Counted from the stretch's first letter, positions 15,703-24,830 are shown. The stretch: 64,000 nt of DNA from JANQPX01 sp965222015 (GCA_965222015.1 CBDCTL010000023.1:682001-746000); one strand, 5' to 3'. Made by a program: numbers and translations. Notes: generated by a model not told the origin, from the letters alone.

Positions 15703-16845
15703 TCAGCTCCTGTCCTTGCCGTCCCCGTCCGCAGCGGGATCCGCCTCGGCGGCACCGGGATAGGTCACCGCCTGGCCGGGCTGGAGGCGCTCATTGCCCC
15801 GCACCACCACGAGATCGCCGTCGGCCAGCCCGTCCACGACCTCGAACCGGCTGCCGACCGCAGCACCGAGGCGAACCGGCTTCGGCTCGGCCACCTGGTC
15901 CTTCACCAGAAAGACCACGGCGCCGTTCGGCCGCTGGATCACGCCGTCCTTGCTGACCGTGGCGACGTCACGGGAGCCGCCGATCGGGATTTCCAGGGTC
16001 ACGCTCTGCGCCACCGCGAGCTTGCCGGGCGACACTTCGATGGCGGGCGAAAAGCGCACGGCGCGCGTGCGGGTGAGCGGGTTTTCCTCGGGCACGACGG
16101 CACGTACAGTCGCCGGCCCCTGCTCACCCTCGATGACGACGTTCACCTCCCCGCCGACCCGAAGGCCCCGGAGCAGATCCACCGGCACGTCAGCCTCGAC
16201 CTCGAGCGCCGTGTCGTCGATCAGCGAGACCACCGGATCGCCGAGGCGGACATAGGCGCCAGGGCTCACCAGACGGCGCGAGACCACGCCCGCATAGGGC
16301 GCTCGAATGATCATGTCGTCGAGATCGCGGCGGCTCGCCTGCTGCTTCGCCCGATACTGCCCGAGCCGCGCCGAGGCGGCGCTCAGCCGGCGCTTGGCGA
16401 CCGTGATCTGCCGCATCTTGTCTTCGAGTTGCGCCTTGGAAAACGCCGCCGATTCCTTCAGCCGGTCGAGACGCGCAAGCTCGTTCTCCAGAAGCTCGAT
16501 CTCGGCCTCCGCCGTCCGTCGGTCCGCCGCCGCCGCCGCATATTCGGCATCGGCGAGATCGAGCGCGTATTGGACAGGCTCCGCGTCCAGTTCCACCAGC
16601 ACGTCGCCGCGCTCGACCCGATCGCCGACATCGACCGCGACCGCACTCACCAGCCCGCCGACCCTGGCCGCCACCTGACCCTGGCGCTTGGTGACGATCC
16701 GCCCGAGCAGGGGCCGTGTCTGGTCGAGCGGCTCGATCCGAACCGCATCCACCTGCACCAGCGCCGGCTGGTCCTGGGCGACGACCGGCGTGATCGCGAG
16801 AAACGGCAGGAGAAAAAACGCAAAACGAAGACGACTCATGTCCAT
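15703..16845 (-). CDS. RND efflux periplasmic adaptor (membrane fusion protein, HlyD/AcrA family)
   Basis: 380 residues. ATG 16845 or 16839 (MDMS) are both possible. A Sec signal peptide (RFAFFLLPFLAITPVVAQ) is followed by a lipoyl half-motif (GGLVSAVAVDVGDRVERGDVLVELD), a long alpha-hairpin (about 90-165, rich in Ala, Glu and Arg), the second lipoyl half (IRAPYAGVVSRRLVSPGAYV) and beta-barrel and membrane-proximal domains. The C-terminus has VVDGLADGDLVVVRGNERLQPGQAV. It is the first gene of the efflux operon, 106 bp ahead of the pump. No lipobox is seen, so it is probably soluble in the periplasm. Confidence 0.92.
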   Translation of the reverse strand: MDMSRLRFAFFLLPFLAITPVVAQDQPALVQVDAVRIEPLDQTRPLLGRIVTKRQGQVAARVGGLVSAVAVDVGDRVERGDVLVELDAEPVQYALDLADAEYAAAAADRRTAEAEIELLENELARLDRLKESAAFSKAQLEDKMRQITVAKRRLSAASARLGQYRAKQQASRRDLDDMIIRAPYAGVVSRRLVSPGAYVRLGDPVVSLIDDTALEVEADVPVDLLRGLRVGGEVNVVIEGEQGPATVRAVVPEENPLTRTRAVRFSPAIEVSPGKLAVAQSVTLEIPIGGSRDVATVSKDGVIQRPNGAVVFLVKDQVAEPKPVRLGAAVGSRFEVVDGLADGDLVVVRGNERLQPGQAVTYPGAAEADPAADGDGKDRS

Positions 16846-17008
16846 CGATGAAAGGATCCGGGCCCGGCTTGTTGGCTGCGATTGGAGAAAAGATCTAGAC
16901 TCTCTCCTCTAAGGTCAATGGAGATCGCCGTTTTTCACGATTTGTTAGCCATTTTCCCCTTGAATCCCCAGTACTGGAAGAATCGGCACGGAAAGACGGC
17001 CAAGACCC

Positions 17009-17206
17009 ATGGACCGCGACTCGACATCGGACGGCATTCTTCTGGAAGTTATCCGGATCGGCAATCTCCTGCGCGTCGCCGCCCTCGATCCCGAAACCCT
17101 GACGGAGGTGACCTTCCAGGCGCCATCCAGCGCCGACCAGGCGACGCTTGCAGCTCTGGCACGCCGCAAGCTGGCGTTCGTGAAGGCGCGCGACCGGGCG
17201 ACGTGA
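17009..17206 (+). CDS. Small conserved alphaproteobacterial protein (DUF6898-like)
   Basis: 65 residues. The sequence (ILLEVIRIGNLLRVAALDPETLTEVTFQAP, then LARRKLAFVKAR) fits a small family found across alphaproteobacteria, probably DUF6898, usually about 60-70 residues and of unknown function. It has a beta-rich first half and a basic helix at the end, no cysteines and no signal peptide, so it should be cytoplasmic. It is divergent from the efflux operon across a 163-bp AT-richer region. Family assignment is from memory of the pattern. Confidence 0.65.
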   Translation: MDRDSTSDGILLEVIRIGNLLRVAALDPETLTEVTFQAPSSADQATLAALARRKLAFVKARDRAT

Positions 17207-17387
17207 ACGCGGCAATGGAAACTTTGAGGAAAGCCGCAGGCGAATATATTCGCCAAAAGATATAAATCCCCACATTATTCTACTTCGAAGCGATCATTCT
17301 GGCATTCGCGTCTCCCCGGGCAGGTGTTAGGCTCGGCCGAGAGACAAGTTGACAAATGTCGGCCCACGGAAGCGCTTGGAATAGACG

Positions 17388-18779
17388 ATGGCGCCGAATC
17401 CGGGACCAGCACCCGATGCGTTCCTGAGCTACACGCGCAGCGACGACGCCTATACCGGCGGTCAGATCACGTCGTTCAGGCAGCATCTGGAGCTTGCCGT
17501 GCGGGCGGTGACGGGAAAACCGTTCACGATCTTTCAGGACGTGGACGGCATCGGGCTCGGCGAGCACTGGCCGGACAAACTCGACCGGATGCTCGATCGA
17601 ACCCGGTTCTTCATGCCCTTCCTGACGCCGAGCTATTTCGAAAGCCGCCCCTGCCGCGCCGAGCTCGAGCGTTTTCTGGACGCGGAACGGCGGGCGGGGC
17701 GGAACGATCTCATCCTGCCCGTCTACTTCATCGAAGCCGAGCTGCTGGAGGACGGAGCGCTTCGCAGCGGCGACCCGCTGGCCGAACTGCTGCACGAACG
17801 CCAGCGCCACGATTGGCGAAGGCTGCTGTTCGAACCGTTCGACGGGCGCGAAGTCAGGCTGTCGCTGCAGAAGCTCGCACGGGAAATCCGAGACGCCGAG
17901 CGGCGCCATCACGAGGGCTCGCCGACGCCCGCCGCCCAGGCACCCGCGCTCTCCGGCACGCCGTCGCCCGGCAAGACGTTTCGCGACGTCGACGCCTCCT
18001 GGTGCCCGGAGATGGTGATCCTCCCCCCCGGCAGCTTTCGGATGGGTTCGCCCGAGGACGAGATCGAGCGGGAACGCCATGAAGACCCGCAGCACGGAGT
18101 CGTGATCGAAAAACCCTTCGCGCTCGGGCGATGTCCCGTCACCCGCGGCGAGTTCGCGGAATTCGCGGAGGAGACCGGGCACGAGGGCGGCGGCGTCCAT
18201 GTCCATGGCGGCGATCTCTGGAAGCTCGATCCGGACGCGGACTGGCGGTCGCCGGGCTTCGCTCAGACCGATCGCCATCCCGTGGTCGGCGTCAGCCGCG
18301 ACGACGCGCTGGCCTATCTCGCATGGCTGAGCGAAAAGACCGGCCGGCGCTACGAACTGCCGAGCGAAGCGATGTGGGAATTTGCCTGCCGGGCCGGAAG
18401 CGCGACGCCGTTCTGGACCGGACGGGCGATCACGGCGGATCAGGCGAATTTCGACGGCACGATCCCCTATGGCGGCGTGGTCGCCGGCCGCTGGCGGCAG
18501 AGGACCACCGACGTCACGGCCTTCCCGGCCAATCCGTTCGGACTTCACGACATGCACGGCAATGTCTGGGAATGGTGCGCCGATCGCTGGCACGGTAGCC
18601 ATGAGGGCGCGCCGGGCGATGGCAGCGCCCGGCTTGCCGGCAAAAGCCTCAGATATGTCGTCCGCGGCGGATCATGGCTGAACGGACCGGAACTCCTGCG
18701 CTCGGCCAAGCGCTATCCGATCGCCGGCGACCTCCGATACTACAATGTGGGTCTCCGCTGCGCACGGCTGAAGGACTGA
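17388..18779 (+). CDS. TIR-domain protein fused to an FGE-sulfatase-like domain
   Basis: 463 residues, apparently intact. Residues 9-165 are a TIR domain: DAFLSYTRSDD, FQDVDGIGLGEHWPDKLDRML, and FMPFLTPSYFESRPCRAELERF, where Glu92 in the C-x2-E pattern is the likely NADase residue. A Pro/Ala linker (about 178-198) leads to an FGE-like domain (205-460) with ILPPGSFRMGS, LPSEAMWEFACRAG, GLHDMHGNVWEWCADRW and VVRGGSW. The two active-site cysteines of true formylglycine-generating enzymes, expected shortly after RGGSW, are absent. The fold may therefore serve recognition rather than catalysis. A TIR NADase gated by a C-type-lectin-like sensor domain is a plausible defence or signalling role. No operon partner is evident. 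Confidence 0.88.
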   Translation: MAPNPGPAPDAFLSYTRSDDAYTGGQITSFRQHLELAVRAVTGKPFTIFQDVDGIGLGEHWPDKLDRMLDRTRFFMPFLTPSYFESRPCRAELERFLDAERRAGRNDLILPVYFIEAELLEDGALRSGDPLAELLHERQRHDWRRLLFEPFDGREVRLSLQKLAREIRDAERRHHEGSPTPAAQAPALSGTPSPGKTFRDVDASWCPEMVILPPGSFRMGSPEDEIERERHEDPQHGVVIEKPFALGRCPVTRGEFAEFAEETGHEGGGVHVHGGDLWKLDPDADWRSPGFAQTDRHPVVGVSRDDALAYLAWLSEKTGRRYELPSEAMWEFACRAGSATPFWTGRAITADQANFDGTIPYGGVVAGRWRQRTTDVTAFPANPFGLHDMHGNVWEWCADRWHGSHEGAPGDGSARLAGKSLRYVVRGGSWLNGPELLRSAKRYPIAGDLRYYNVGLRCARLKD

Positions 18780-18814
18780 CGACCGCTTGCGGCGCCTTCC
18801 CGAGACACGTGCAT

Positions 18815-20275
18815 TCACACACCCGAAGGGATGTTGGTCGGGTCGCGCTGCACCTTGCGCGGCGCGGTCAGCTCCTTCCATTTCGAGAGCGCCCTGTGCA
18901 CCGCGGGGAAAGGCGGGCGCTTGACGAAGCGGCCGCGGCCCGGCCGGGGTTCGGAGTTCTGGCCGTAAGCCCAGACGACCTCGCCGCGGGAAAGCGTATA
19001 GCGCGCCTGGGCGGTGACTTCGAAACCCTCGAAGACGTTGTAGTCGATGATCGACTTCTGATTGGTCGCCGAAATCGTTTTCGTGATCGTCGGATCCCAG
19101 ACGCAGATGTCGGCGTCCGAGCCCGGGATCAAAGCGCCCTTTTGCGGGTAGATGTTCAGGATGCGCGCGATGTTGGTGGAAGTGACCGCGACGAACTCGT
19201 TCGGCGTCAGCCGGCCGGTCTCGACGCCCTGGGTCCAGAGCATGGCCAGGCGGTCTTCGAGGCCGCCCGTGCCGTTCGGGATCATCGGAAAACCTTTAAG
19301 GCCCATGCGCTTCTGCTCGGTGGTGAACGCGCAATGGTCGGTCGCGACCACCTGCAGCGAGCCCGCCTGCAGGCCGGCCCAGAGTCCGTCCTGATGGTCC
19401 TTCGAGCGGAAGGGCGGGGACATGACGCGGCGCGCCGAATAGTCCCAGTCCTTGTCGAAATACTCCCTTTCGTCGAGGGTCAGATGCTGGATCAGCGGCT
19501 CGCCATGGACGCGCATGCCCTTTTGCCGCGCCCGCCGGATCGCTTCATGCGCCTGCTCGCAGGAGACGTGGACGATGTAGACCGGCACGTTCGCGGCATC
19601 GGCGATCATGATCGCGCGGTTGGTGGCTTCGCCCTCGACCTCGGGCGGCCGCGAAAAGGCATGACCCTCGGGGCCGATGGTGCCGGCTTCCATGTATTTC
19701 CGCTGCAGCTCGGCGATGACGTCGCCGTTTTCCGCATGCACCAGCGGCATGGCGCCCAGCGCGGCGCAGCGCGAGAAGGACGCGAACATTTCGTCGTCCT
19801 CGACCATCAAGGCGCCTTTGTAGGCCATGAAATGCTTGAAGGTGTTGACCCCACGCGCCACCACCTCCGCCATCTCGTCGAAGATTTTTTCGGACCAGCC
19901 GGTCACCGCGACATGATACGAAATGTCGGTGCAGATCTGCGGGGCGGAACGCCTATCCCAGTCGTCCATCGCCGACAGCAGCGAGCCGTCCTCGCCCGGC
20001 AGCACGAAGTCGACAAGCATGGTGGTGCCGCCGGACGCGGCGGCGAAGGTGCCGCTCTCGAAGGTTTCCGCAGCACGCGTGCCCATGAAGGGCATTTCCA
20101 TATGGGTGTGCGGATCGATGCCGCCCGGAATGACATAGGCGCCCGATGCGTCGATCACCTCGTCGCCCTTCAGGTCCGGTCCGATCTCCGCGATCTTTTC
20201 GCCCTCGAGCCTGATGTCGGCTTCATAGGTCCTGTCGGCGGCGACGATCGTGCCGCCCTTGATCACCTTGCTCAT
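18815..20275 (-). CDS. hydA: Dihydropyrimidinase
   Basis: 486 residues, ATG 20275 with GGGAGGG upstream. Amidohydrolase barrel with all metal ligands visible: GGIDPHTHMEMPFMGT (His-x-His), FKHFMAYKG (Lys to be carboxylated), HAENGD, VHVSCEQA and ATDHCAF (catalytic Asp). It hydrolyses 5,6-dihydrouracil/dihydrothymine to N-carbamoyl-beta-amino acids, step two of reductive pyrimidine breakdown, and may also accept hydantoins. It follows the N-carbamoyl hydrolase gene by 37 bp, so the two catalyse consecutive steps. The dihydropyrimidine dehydrogenase genes (PydAB/PreTA) are not in the window. Confidence 0.95.
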   Translation of the reverse strand: MSKVIKGGTIVAADRTYEADIRLEGEKIAEIGPDLKGDEVIDASGAYVIPGGIDPHTHMEMPFMGTRAAETFESGTFAAASGGTTMLVDFVLPGEDGSLLSAMDDWDRRSAPQICTDISYHVAVTGWSEKIFDEMAEVVARGVNTFKHFMAYKGALMVEDDEMFASFSRCAALGAMPLVHAENGDVIAELQRKYMEAGTIGPEGHAFSRPPEVEGEATNRAIMIADAANVPVYIVHVSCEQAHEAIRRARQKGMRVHGEPLIQHLTLDEREYFDKDWDYSARRVMSPPFRSKDHQDGLWAGLQAGSLQVVATDHCAFTTEQKRMGLKGFPMIPNGTGGLEDRLAMLWTQGVETGRLTPNEFVAVTSTNIARILNIYPQKGALIPGSDADICVWDPTITKTISATNQKSIIDYNVFEGFEVTAQARYTLSRGEVVWAYGQNSEPRPGRGRFVKRPPFPAVHRALSKWKELTAPRKVQRDPTNIPSGV

Positions 20276-20312
20276 GCTTCCCTCCCCATTTTCTCGGCGC
20301 CTCGAGCCCTGA

Positions 20313-21563
20313 TCACGCGATGACTTCGGCTGTCTCCAGGACCGCGTGAAACAGCACCTCGGCGCCCTTGGTCGACCATTCCTTGGTGATGTCCTCGGCT
20401 TCGTTGTGGCTGAGGCCGTCCACGCAGGGACACATCACCATCGCGGTCGGCGCGACACGGTTGATCCAGCAGGCGTCGTGGCCGGCGCCGGACACGATGT
20501 CCCTGTGGCTGTAGCCGAGACGTTCGGCGGCGTCGCGTATCGCCCGGACGCAGTTCTCGTCGAAGGTGACGGGATCGAAGGCGCCGACCTGCTCGATTTC
20601 GATGCCGAGCCCGATGGCTTCGGCGGCCTTGCTCGCGCCTTCCTCCAGCCGCGCGACCATATCGTTCAAGACATCCAGGTTCGGCGAGCGAAAATCGACG
20701 GTGAAGACGCTCTTCCCCGGGATGATGTTGCGGGAATTCGGGTAGACCTCGACATGGCCGATCGCGCCCACGGCATCGGGGGCATGCGACCAGGCGATCT
20801 CGTCGACCAGCTCGGTGATGCGCGCCATGCCGAGGCCGGCATTGATGCGCTTCGGCATGGGCGTCGAGCCTGTATGGCTCTCGCGGCCGGTCAGGGTGAT
20901 CTGCAGCCAGCGCAGGCCCTGACCGTGGGTGACGACGCCGATGTCGACGCCCTCGTCTTCGAGGATCGGCCCCTGCTCGATATGCAGCTCGAAGAACGCC
21001 TTCATCGCGCGCGCGCCGACCGGCTCGTCGCCTCTGAAGCCGATGCGCTCGAGCTCGTCGCCGAAGGTCAGACCGGCGGCATCCGTTCTGGCATAGGCCC
21101 ATTCGAGCTCGTGGACGCCCGCGAACACGCCGGATGCCAGCATGGCGGGCGCAAAGCGTGTTCCTTCCTCGTTGGTCCAGTTGACCACCACGATCGGGTG
21201 CTTCGTTTTCACATCGAGCTCGTTGAGGCTGCGAACGATTTCGAGCCCGCCGAGCACGCCCAGGATGCCGTCATAGCGCCCTCCGGTCGGCTGCGTGTCC
21301 AGGTGCGAGCCGACCATCACGGGCAGGGCGTCGGGATCGGTGCCTTCGCGCCTCGCGAACATGGTGCCCATGGCGTCGATGCCGAGCGACATCCCTTCCG
21401 CCTCGCACCAGCGCTGAAACAGGCGGCGGCCTTCGGCATCCTCGTCGGTGAGCGTCTGACGATTGTTGCCGCCGGCCACGCCCGGGCCGATCTCGGCCAT
21501 CTCATGGAGACTGTCCCAAAGACGATCGCCATCGATACGCAAATTTTCGCCGGGCGCTGCCAT
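20313..21563 (-). CDS. Zn-dependent N-carbamoyl amidohydrolase (beta-ureidopropionase type)
   Basis: 416 residues; GGAG precedes the ATG. It belongs to the M20-like hydantoinase/carbamoylase family: GSHLDTQPTGGRYDGILGVLGGLE holds metal ligands His and Asp, NWTNEEGTRFAP holds a ligand Glu pair, FELHIEQGPILE and SGAGHDACWINRVAPTAMVM follow, with HNEAEDI near the C-terminus. In this operon it most likely converts N-carbamoyl-beta-alanine or N-carbamoyl-beta-aminoisobutyrate to the amino acid, CO2 and ammonia. An allantoate or L-carbamoylase activity is the alternative. It is the first gene of the unit, divergent from the AtuA pair. Confidence 0.92.
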   Translation of the reverse strand: MAAPGENLRIDGDRLWDSLHEMAEIGPGVAGGNNRQTLTDEDAEGRRLFQRWCEAEGMSLGIDAMGTMFARREGTDPDALPVMVGSHLDTQPTGGRYDGILGVLGGLEIVRSLNELDVKTKHPIVVVNWTNEEGTRFAPAMLASGVFAGVHELEWAYARTDAAGLTFGDELERIGFRGDEPVGARAMKAFFELHIEQGPILEDEGVDIGVVTHGQGLRWLQITLTGRESHTGSTPMPKRINAGLGMARITELVDEIAWSHAPDAVGAIGHVEVYPNSRNIIPGKSVFTVDFRSPNLDVLNDMVARLEEGASKAAEAIGLGIEIEQVGAFDPVTFDENCVRAIRDAAERLGYSHRDIVSGAGHDACWINRVAPTAMVMCPCVDGLSHNEAEDITKEWSTKGAEVLFHAVLETAEVIA

Positions 21564-21700
21564 GGTCGCTCCTTCTCCTTCATTTCCTCGTCATGACGCT
21601 AGAATTTTCGGCATGGATCGGCAATGGTCGGCAGACCGCTCACGGACATGAACGATCGGGCCGGGGGTTCGAAACAGCGTCCTGCAGAGGTGGCGATTTG

Positions 21701-23056
21701 ATGGCGAACGGACGATTTCGACTGGGAACCGGGGCGGGCTTCTCCGCCGATCGGCTCGATCCTGCGGTCGATCTTGTGCGGGAAGGCGAGCTGGATGCGA
21801 TCGTCTTCGAATGCATCGGCGAACGCACGCTCGCCTTCGGCCATCGTGACCGCATGGCCGATCCCGGGCGCGGCTACAACCCGCTGCTCGAGCGCCGATT
21901 GCGCGCGGTGCTGCCGGACTGCATCGAGGCCGGCACCAGACTGATCACCAATATGGGCGTGGCCAACCCCGATGCGGCGGCCGAACGCGCGGCGGCGACG
22001 GCGAAAGACCTCGGTCTGGCCGGACGAACGATCGGCGCGATCGGAGGCGACGAGGTGACGCCTCTGATCACGCCCGACACCGAGCTCGATCAGCCCGGAC
22101 TGAGGGTTGGCGACGTCGGCCGGAAGCTGGTCGGTGCGAATGCCTATCTCGGCGCGGATGCGATTTTGCCCGCCCTGGAAGCCGGCGCCGACATCGTCAT
22201 CACCGGGCGCGTCGCCGATCCCAGCCTGTTCCTGGCGCCGCTCTGTCATGGTTTCGGCTGGCGGCTCGACGACTGGCCGATCCTGGGCGCGGGCACGCTG
22301 GTCGGCCACCTGATGGAGTGCGCGGCCCAGGTGACCGGCGGCTATTTCGCAGATCCGGGACGAAAGGATGTGGCGGACCTCGCTTTCGTCGGCTTTCCGA
22401 TCGCCGAGGTCGATGCCGACGGCCGCGCCGTCATCACCAAGCTCGAGCAGGCCGGCGGCGAAGTGAGCGAGCGCACGGTGAAGGAACAGCTTCTCTATGA
22501 AGTCCACGATCCGAGCGCCTATGTCACGCCGGACGTGGCCGCCGATTTCAGCTCTGCGACGATCGATGCGGTCGGCAGGGACAGAGTTCGCATCGGCAAT
22601 GCCGGCGGGTCGGCGAGGCCGGAACGCCTGAAAGTGACGGTGGCCTTCGATGGCGGCTATCTCGCCGAGGCCGGCATTTCCTATGCGGGGGCGGGTGCCG
22701 GCAGGCGAGCGGCGCTAGCCCTCGAGATCCTGCGGGAACGCATGGACGGCCTTCACGGCAACCACAGACCGCTCAGACTGGATCTCATCGGCCAGAACTC
22801 GCTTCACGCCACAGCGGGACAGCTCCCGGGAACGCCGCCGATCGAGGCAGTGCAGGACGTCCGGCTGCATGCGGCGCTGCGCTCCGACAGCCGTGAAACG
22901 GCCGAACTCCTGCTCTGGGAGGTCGAATCGCTGCTTTGCTGCGGACCGGCCGGCGGCGGAGGCTATCGCGGCCAGATCCAACCGAGCGTCGTCACCTACA
23001 GCGCATTTCTGGAACGCGGTCAGGTTCGACCGACCCTTCGGCTGATCACGACATGA
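21701..23056 (+). CDS. AtuA-family protein (DUF1446 main domain)
   Basis: 451 residues from ATG 21701, supported by AGAGGTGG eight bases upstream; an in-frame ATG at 21593 would add an unconserved arginine-rich leader. The sequence FRLGTGAGFSADRLDPAVDLV, DAIVFECIGERTLAFGH, NMGVANPDAAAERA and DIVITGRVADPSLFLAP is typical of the acyclic terpene utilisation AtuA family. AtuA was linked to citronellol/geraniol breakdown in Pseudomonas, but most homologues have no proven reaction. The stop overlaps the next start as ATGA, so this is one half of a split two-gene version. Confidence 0.85.
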   Translation: MANGRFRLGTGAGFSADRLDPAVDLVREGELDAIVFECIGERTLAFGHRDRMADPGRGYNPLLERRLRAVLPDCIEAGTRLITNMGVANPDAAAERAAATAKDLGLAGRTIGAIGGDEVTPLITPDTELDQPGLRVGDVGRKLVGANAYLGADAILPALEAGADIVITGRVADPSLFLAPLCHGFGWRLDDWPILGAGTLVGHLMECAAQVTGGYFADPGRKDVADLAFVGFPIAEVDADGRAVITKLEQAGGEVSERTVKEQLLYEVHDPSAYVTPDVAADFSSATIDAVGRDRVRIGNAGGSARPERLKVTVAFDGGYLAEAGISYAGAGAGRRAALALEILRERMDGLHGNHRPLRLDLIGQNSLHATAGQLPGTPPIEAVQDVRLHAALRSDSRETAELLLWEVESLLCCGPAGGGGYRGQIQPSVVTYSAFLERGQVRPTLRLITT

Positions 23057-23385
23057 GGCGGACGGTCCCCCTGCACGAAATCGCCCATGCCCGGGCCGGC
23101 GACAAGGGCAACCGATCCAATGTCAGTCTGTTCGCCTACGATCCCCGGCACTATCCGGCGATCAGGGAGCAGATCACCGCCGAACGCTTGAAAGCCGCGT
23201 TTCCCGACCTTCTCCAAGGGCCTGTCGAGCGGTTCGAACTCGACCATCTTCACGGGCTCAACTTCGTGATGGATCGGGCGCTGGAAGGCGGCGTGAACGG
23301 ATCGCTCAATCTGGACGCCCACGGAAAGTCCTGGAGCTTTCTGCTGCTGGGCCTGAGCGTCGACATCGACCCGGGCGGCATGTGA
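23053..23385 (+). CDS. AtuA-related small protein (DUF1446 C-terminal part)
   Basis: 110 residues. ATG 23053 overlaps the upstream stop by four bases (ATGA), implying coupled translation. The sequence VPLHEIAHARAGDKGNRSNV matches the C-terminal ferredoxin-like domain of fused AtuA proteins, and GVNGSLNLDAHGKSW is the conserved end. Its tight linkage to the large AtuA protein indicates a two-subunit complex. Reaction unknown; a role in a CoA-thioester or carbonyl catabolic pathway is only suggested by the family history. Confidence 0.83.
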   Translation: MRRTVPLHEIAHARAGDKGNRSNVSLFAYDPRHYPAIREQITAERLKAAFPDLLQGPVERFELDHLHGLNFVMDRALEGGVNGSLNLDAHGKSWSFLLLGLSVDIDPGGM

Positions 23386-23398
23386 TCCATCGCCCCTG

Positions 23399-23430
23399 CC
23401 CCGCCCTCCGGGTGATATCGGAGAGCGGGG
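23399..23430. terminator. Hairpin between convergent genes
   Basis: CCCCGCCCTCCG and CGGAGAGCGGGG pair over 12 positions with one mismatch around an 8-base loop. It lies between the convergent AtuA-related and repeat-protein genes. No T run follows on either side, so it is at best a weak bidirectional terminator. Confidence 0.45.
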
Positions 23431-23455
23431 CCGGAGCGGGTGGACGCGCGAAGCT

Positions 23456-24830
23456 TTAGCGAGCGCGCACCCTGTTCTCCTGGATGTCCAGCAGATTGGT
23501 CATCTTGACGAACATGTCCAGATATTGTCGGCCGGCGCCGTCCATCATCTTGTTCTGCATCATCTGCGCAGCCCAGTGCCTGCAGAGCCTGGTGAAACCC
23601 TGGCCGAGATGCCCGCCCGTCGCCTGACCGATCATCGAGGCGAGCTTGATCATATCGGCGCTCACACCGCGGATGTCGATCACCTTCGGTGCTGTCTTCT
23701 TCGCAGCGGCCTTCACCGGACGCTTCGCGGCCGTCCGAGCCCTGCTCGGTGCGGCCTTCTTCGCAGCGGCCTTCACCGGACGCTTCGCGGCCGTCCGAGC
23801 CCTGCTCGGTGCGGCCTTCTTCGCAGCGGCCTTCACCGGACGCTTCGCAGCCGTCCGCGCCCTGCTCGGTGCGGCCTTCTTCGCAGCGGCCTTCACCGGA
23901 CGCTTCGCAGCCGTCCGCGCCCTGCTCGGTGCGGCCTTCTTCGCAGCGGCCTTCACCGGACGCTTCGCGGCCGTCCGCGCCCTGCTCGGTGCGGCCTTCT
24001 TCGCAGCGGCCTTCACCGGACGCTTCGCCCTGCTCGGTCGCGGCCGTCCGCGCCCTGCTCGGTGCGGCCTTCTTCGCAGCGGCCTTCACCGGACGCTTCG
24101 CGGCCGTCCGAGCCCTGCTCGGTGCGGCCTTCTTCGCAGCGGCCTTCACCGGACGCTTCGCAGCCGTCCGCGCCCTGCTCGGTGCGGCCTTCTTCGCAGC
24201 GGCCTTCACCGGACGCTTCGCGGCCGTCCGCGCCCTGCTCGGTGCGGCCTTCTTCGCAGCGGCCTTCACCGGACGCTTCGCGGCCGTCCGAGCCCTGCTC
24301 GGTGCGGCCTTCTTCGCAGCGGCCTTCACCGGACGCTTCGCGGCCGTCCGCGCCCTGCTCGGTGCGGCCTTCTTCGCAGCGGCCTTCACCGGACGCTTCG
24401 CGGCCGTCCGAGCCCTGCTCGGTGCGGCCTTCTTCGCAGCGGCCTTCACCGGACGCTTCGCGGCCGTCCGCGCCCTGCTCGGTGCGGCCTTCTTCGCAGC
24501 GGCCTTCACCGGACGCTTCGCGGCCGTCCGAGCCCTGCTCGGTGCGGCCTTCTTCGCAGCGGCCTTCACCGGACGCTTCGCGGCCGTCCGCGCCCTGCTC
24601 GGTGCGGCCTTCTTCGCAGCGGCCTTCACCGGACGCTTCGCGGCCGTCCGCGCCCTGCTCGGTGCGGCCTTCTTCGCGGCGGCCTTCCGCTTGGCCGGGG
24701 TCTTGCTGTCCGCCTTGGCCTTGGCGGCGCGTTTGGCCGGTGACGTGATCGGTTTCTTTTTCGCGGGGGTCCCTGCCCAAGGCGGCGTGGCGCCGTTCAC
24801 CTTGGATCCAATCTGCGTTGCAACTGCCAT
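23456..24830 (-). pseudogene. Histone H1-like Lys/Ala-rich repeat protein, frameshifted within the repeat
   Basis: ATG 24830 has GGAGAG six bases upstream. The N-terminus is MAVATQIGSKVNGATPPWAG, then a basic linker (KKKPITSPAKRAAKAKADSK). After this come sixteen 20-residue repeats of the form RTAAKRPVKAAAKKAAPSRA, and a non-repeat C-terminal helical domain of about 75 residues (VSADMIKLASMIGQATGG ... LLDIQENRVRAR). The repeats resemble bacterial H1-like/AlgP-type DNA-binding tails. A 13-nt insertion at 24029-24041 shifts the frame after ten repeats, so the actual product would read a Glu/Gly/Arg-rich frame and end at 23250. Without it the protein would be 453 residues. The C-terminal domain is not one I recognise; nucleoid or granule binding are both possible. 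Confidence 0.8.
23698..24680. repeat. 60-bp tandem repeat, 16 units, coding for 20-residue K/A-rich repeats
   Basis: Sixteen units containing CTTCACCGGACGCTTCGC recur every 60 bp, with one 13-bp irregularity between the sixth and seventh unit. The only differences between units are two synonymous sites (GCG/GCT and GCC/GCT alanine codons). From 24061 to 24540 one of them alternates strictly, giving a 120-bp higher-order period. Confidence 0.95.

Noticed and set aside
12342..15956. A 1204-codon open frame on the plus strand
   Set aside because: It is the antisense shadow of the RND pump gene, arising from GC-rich codon bias. Its His/Arg/Asp-rich translation has no family features.
17388..18779. 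Diversity-generating retroelement variable protein
   Set aside because: The FGE-like fold fits, but no reverse transcriptase, template repeat or adenine-biased variable region is present nearby.
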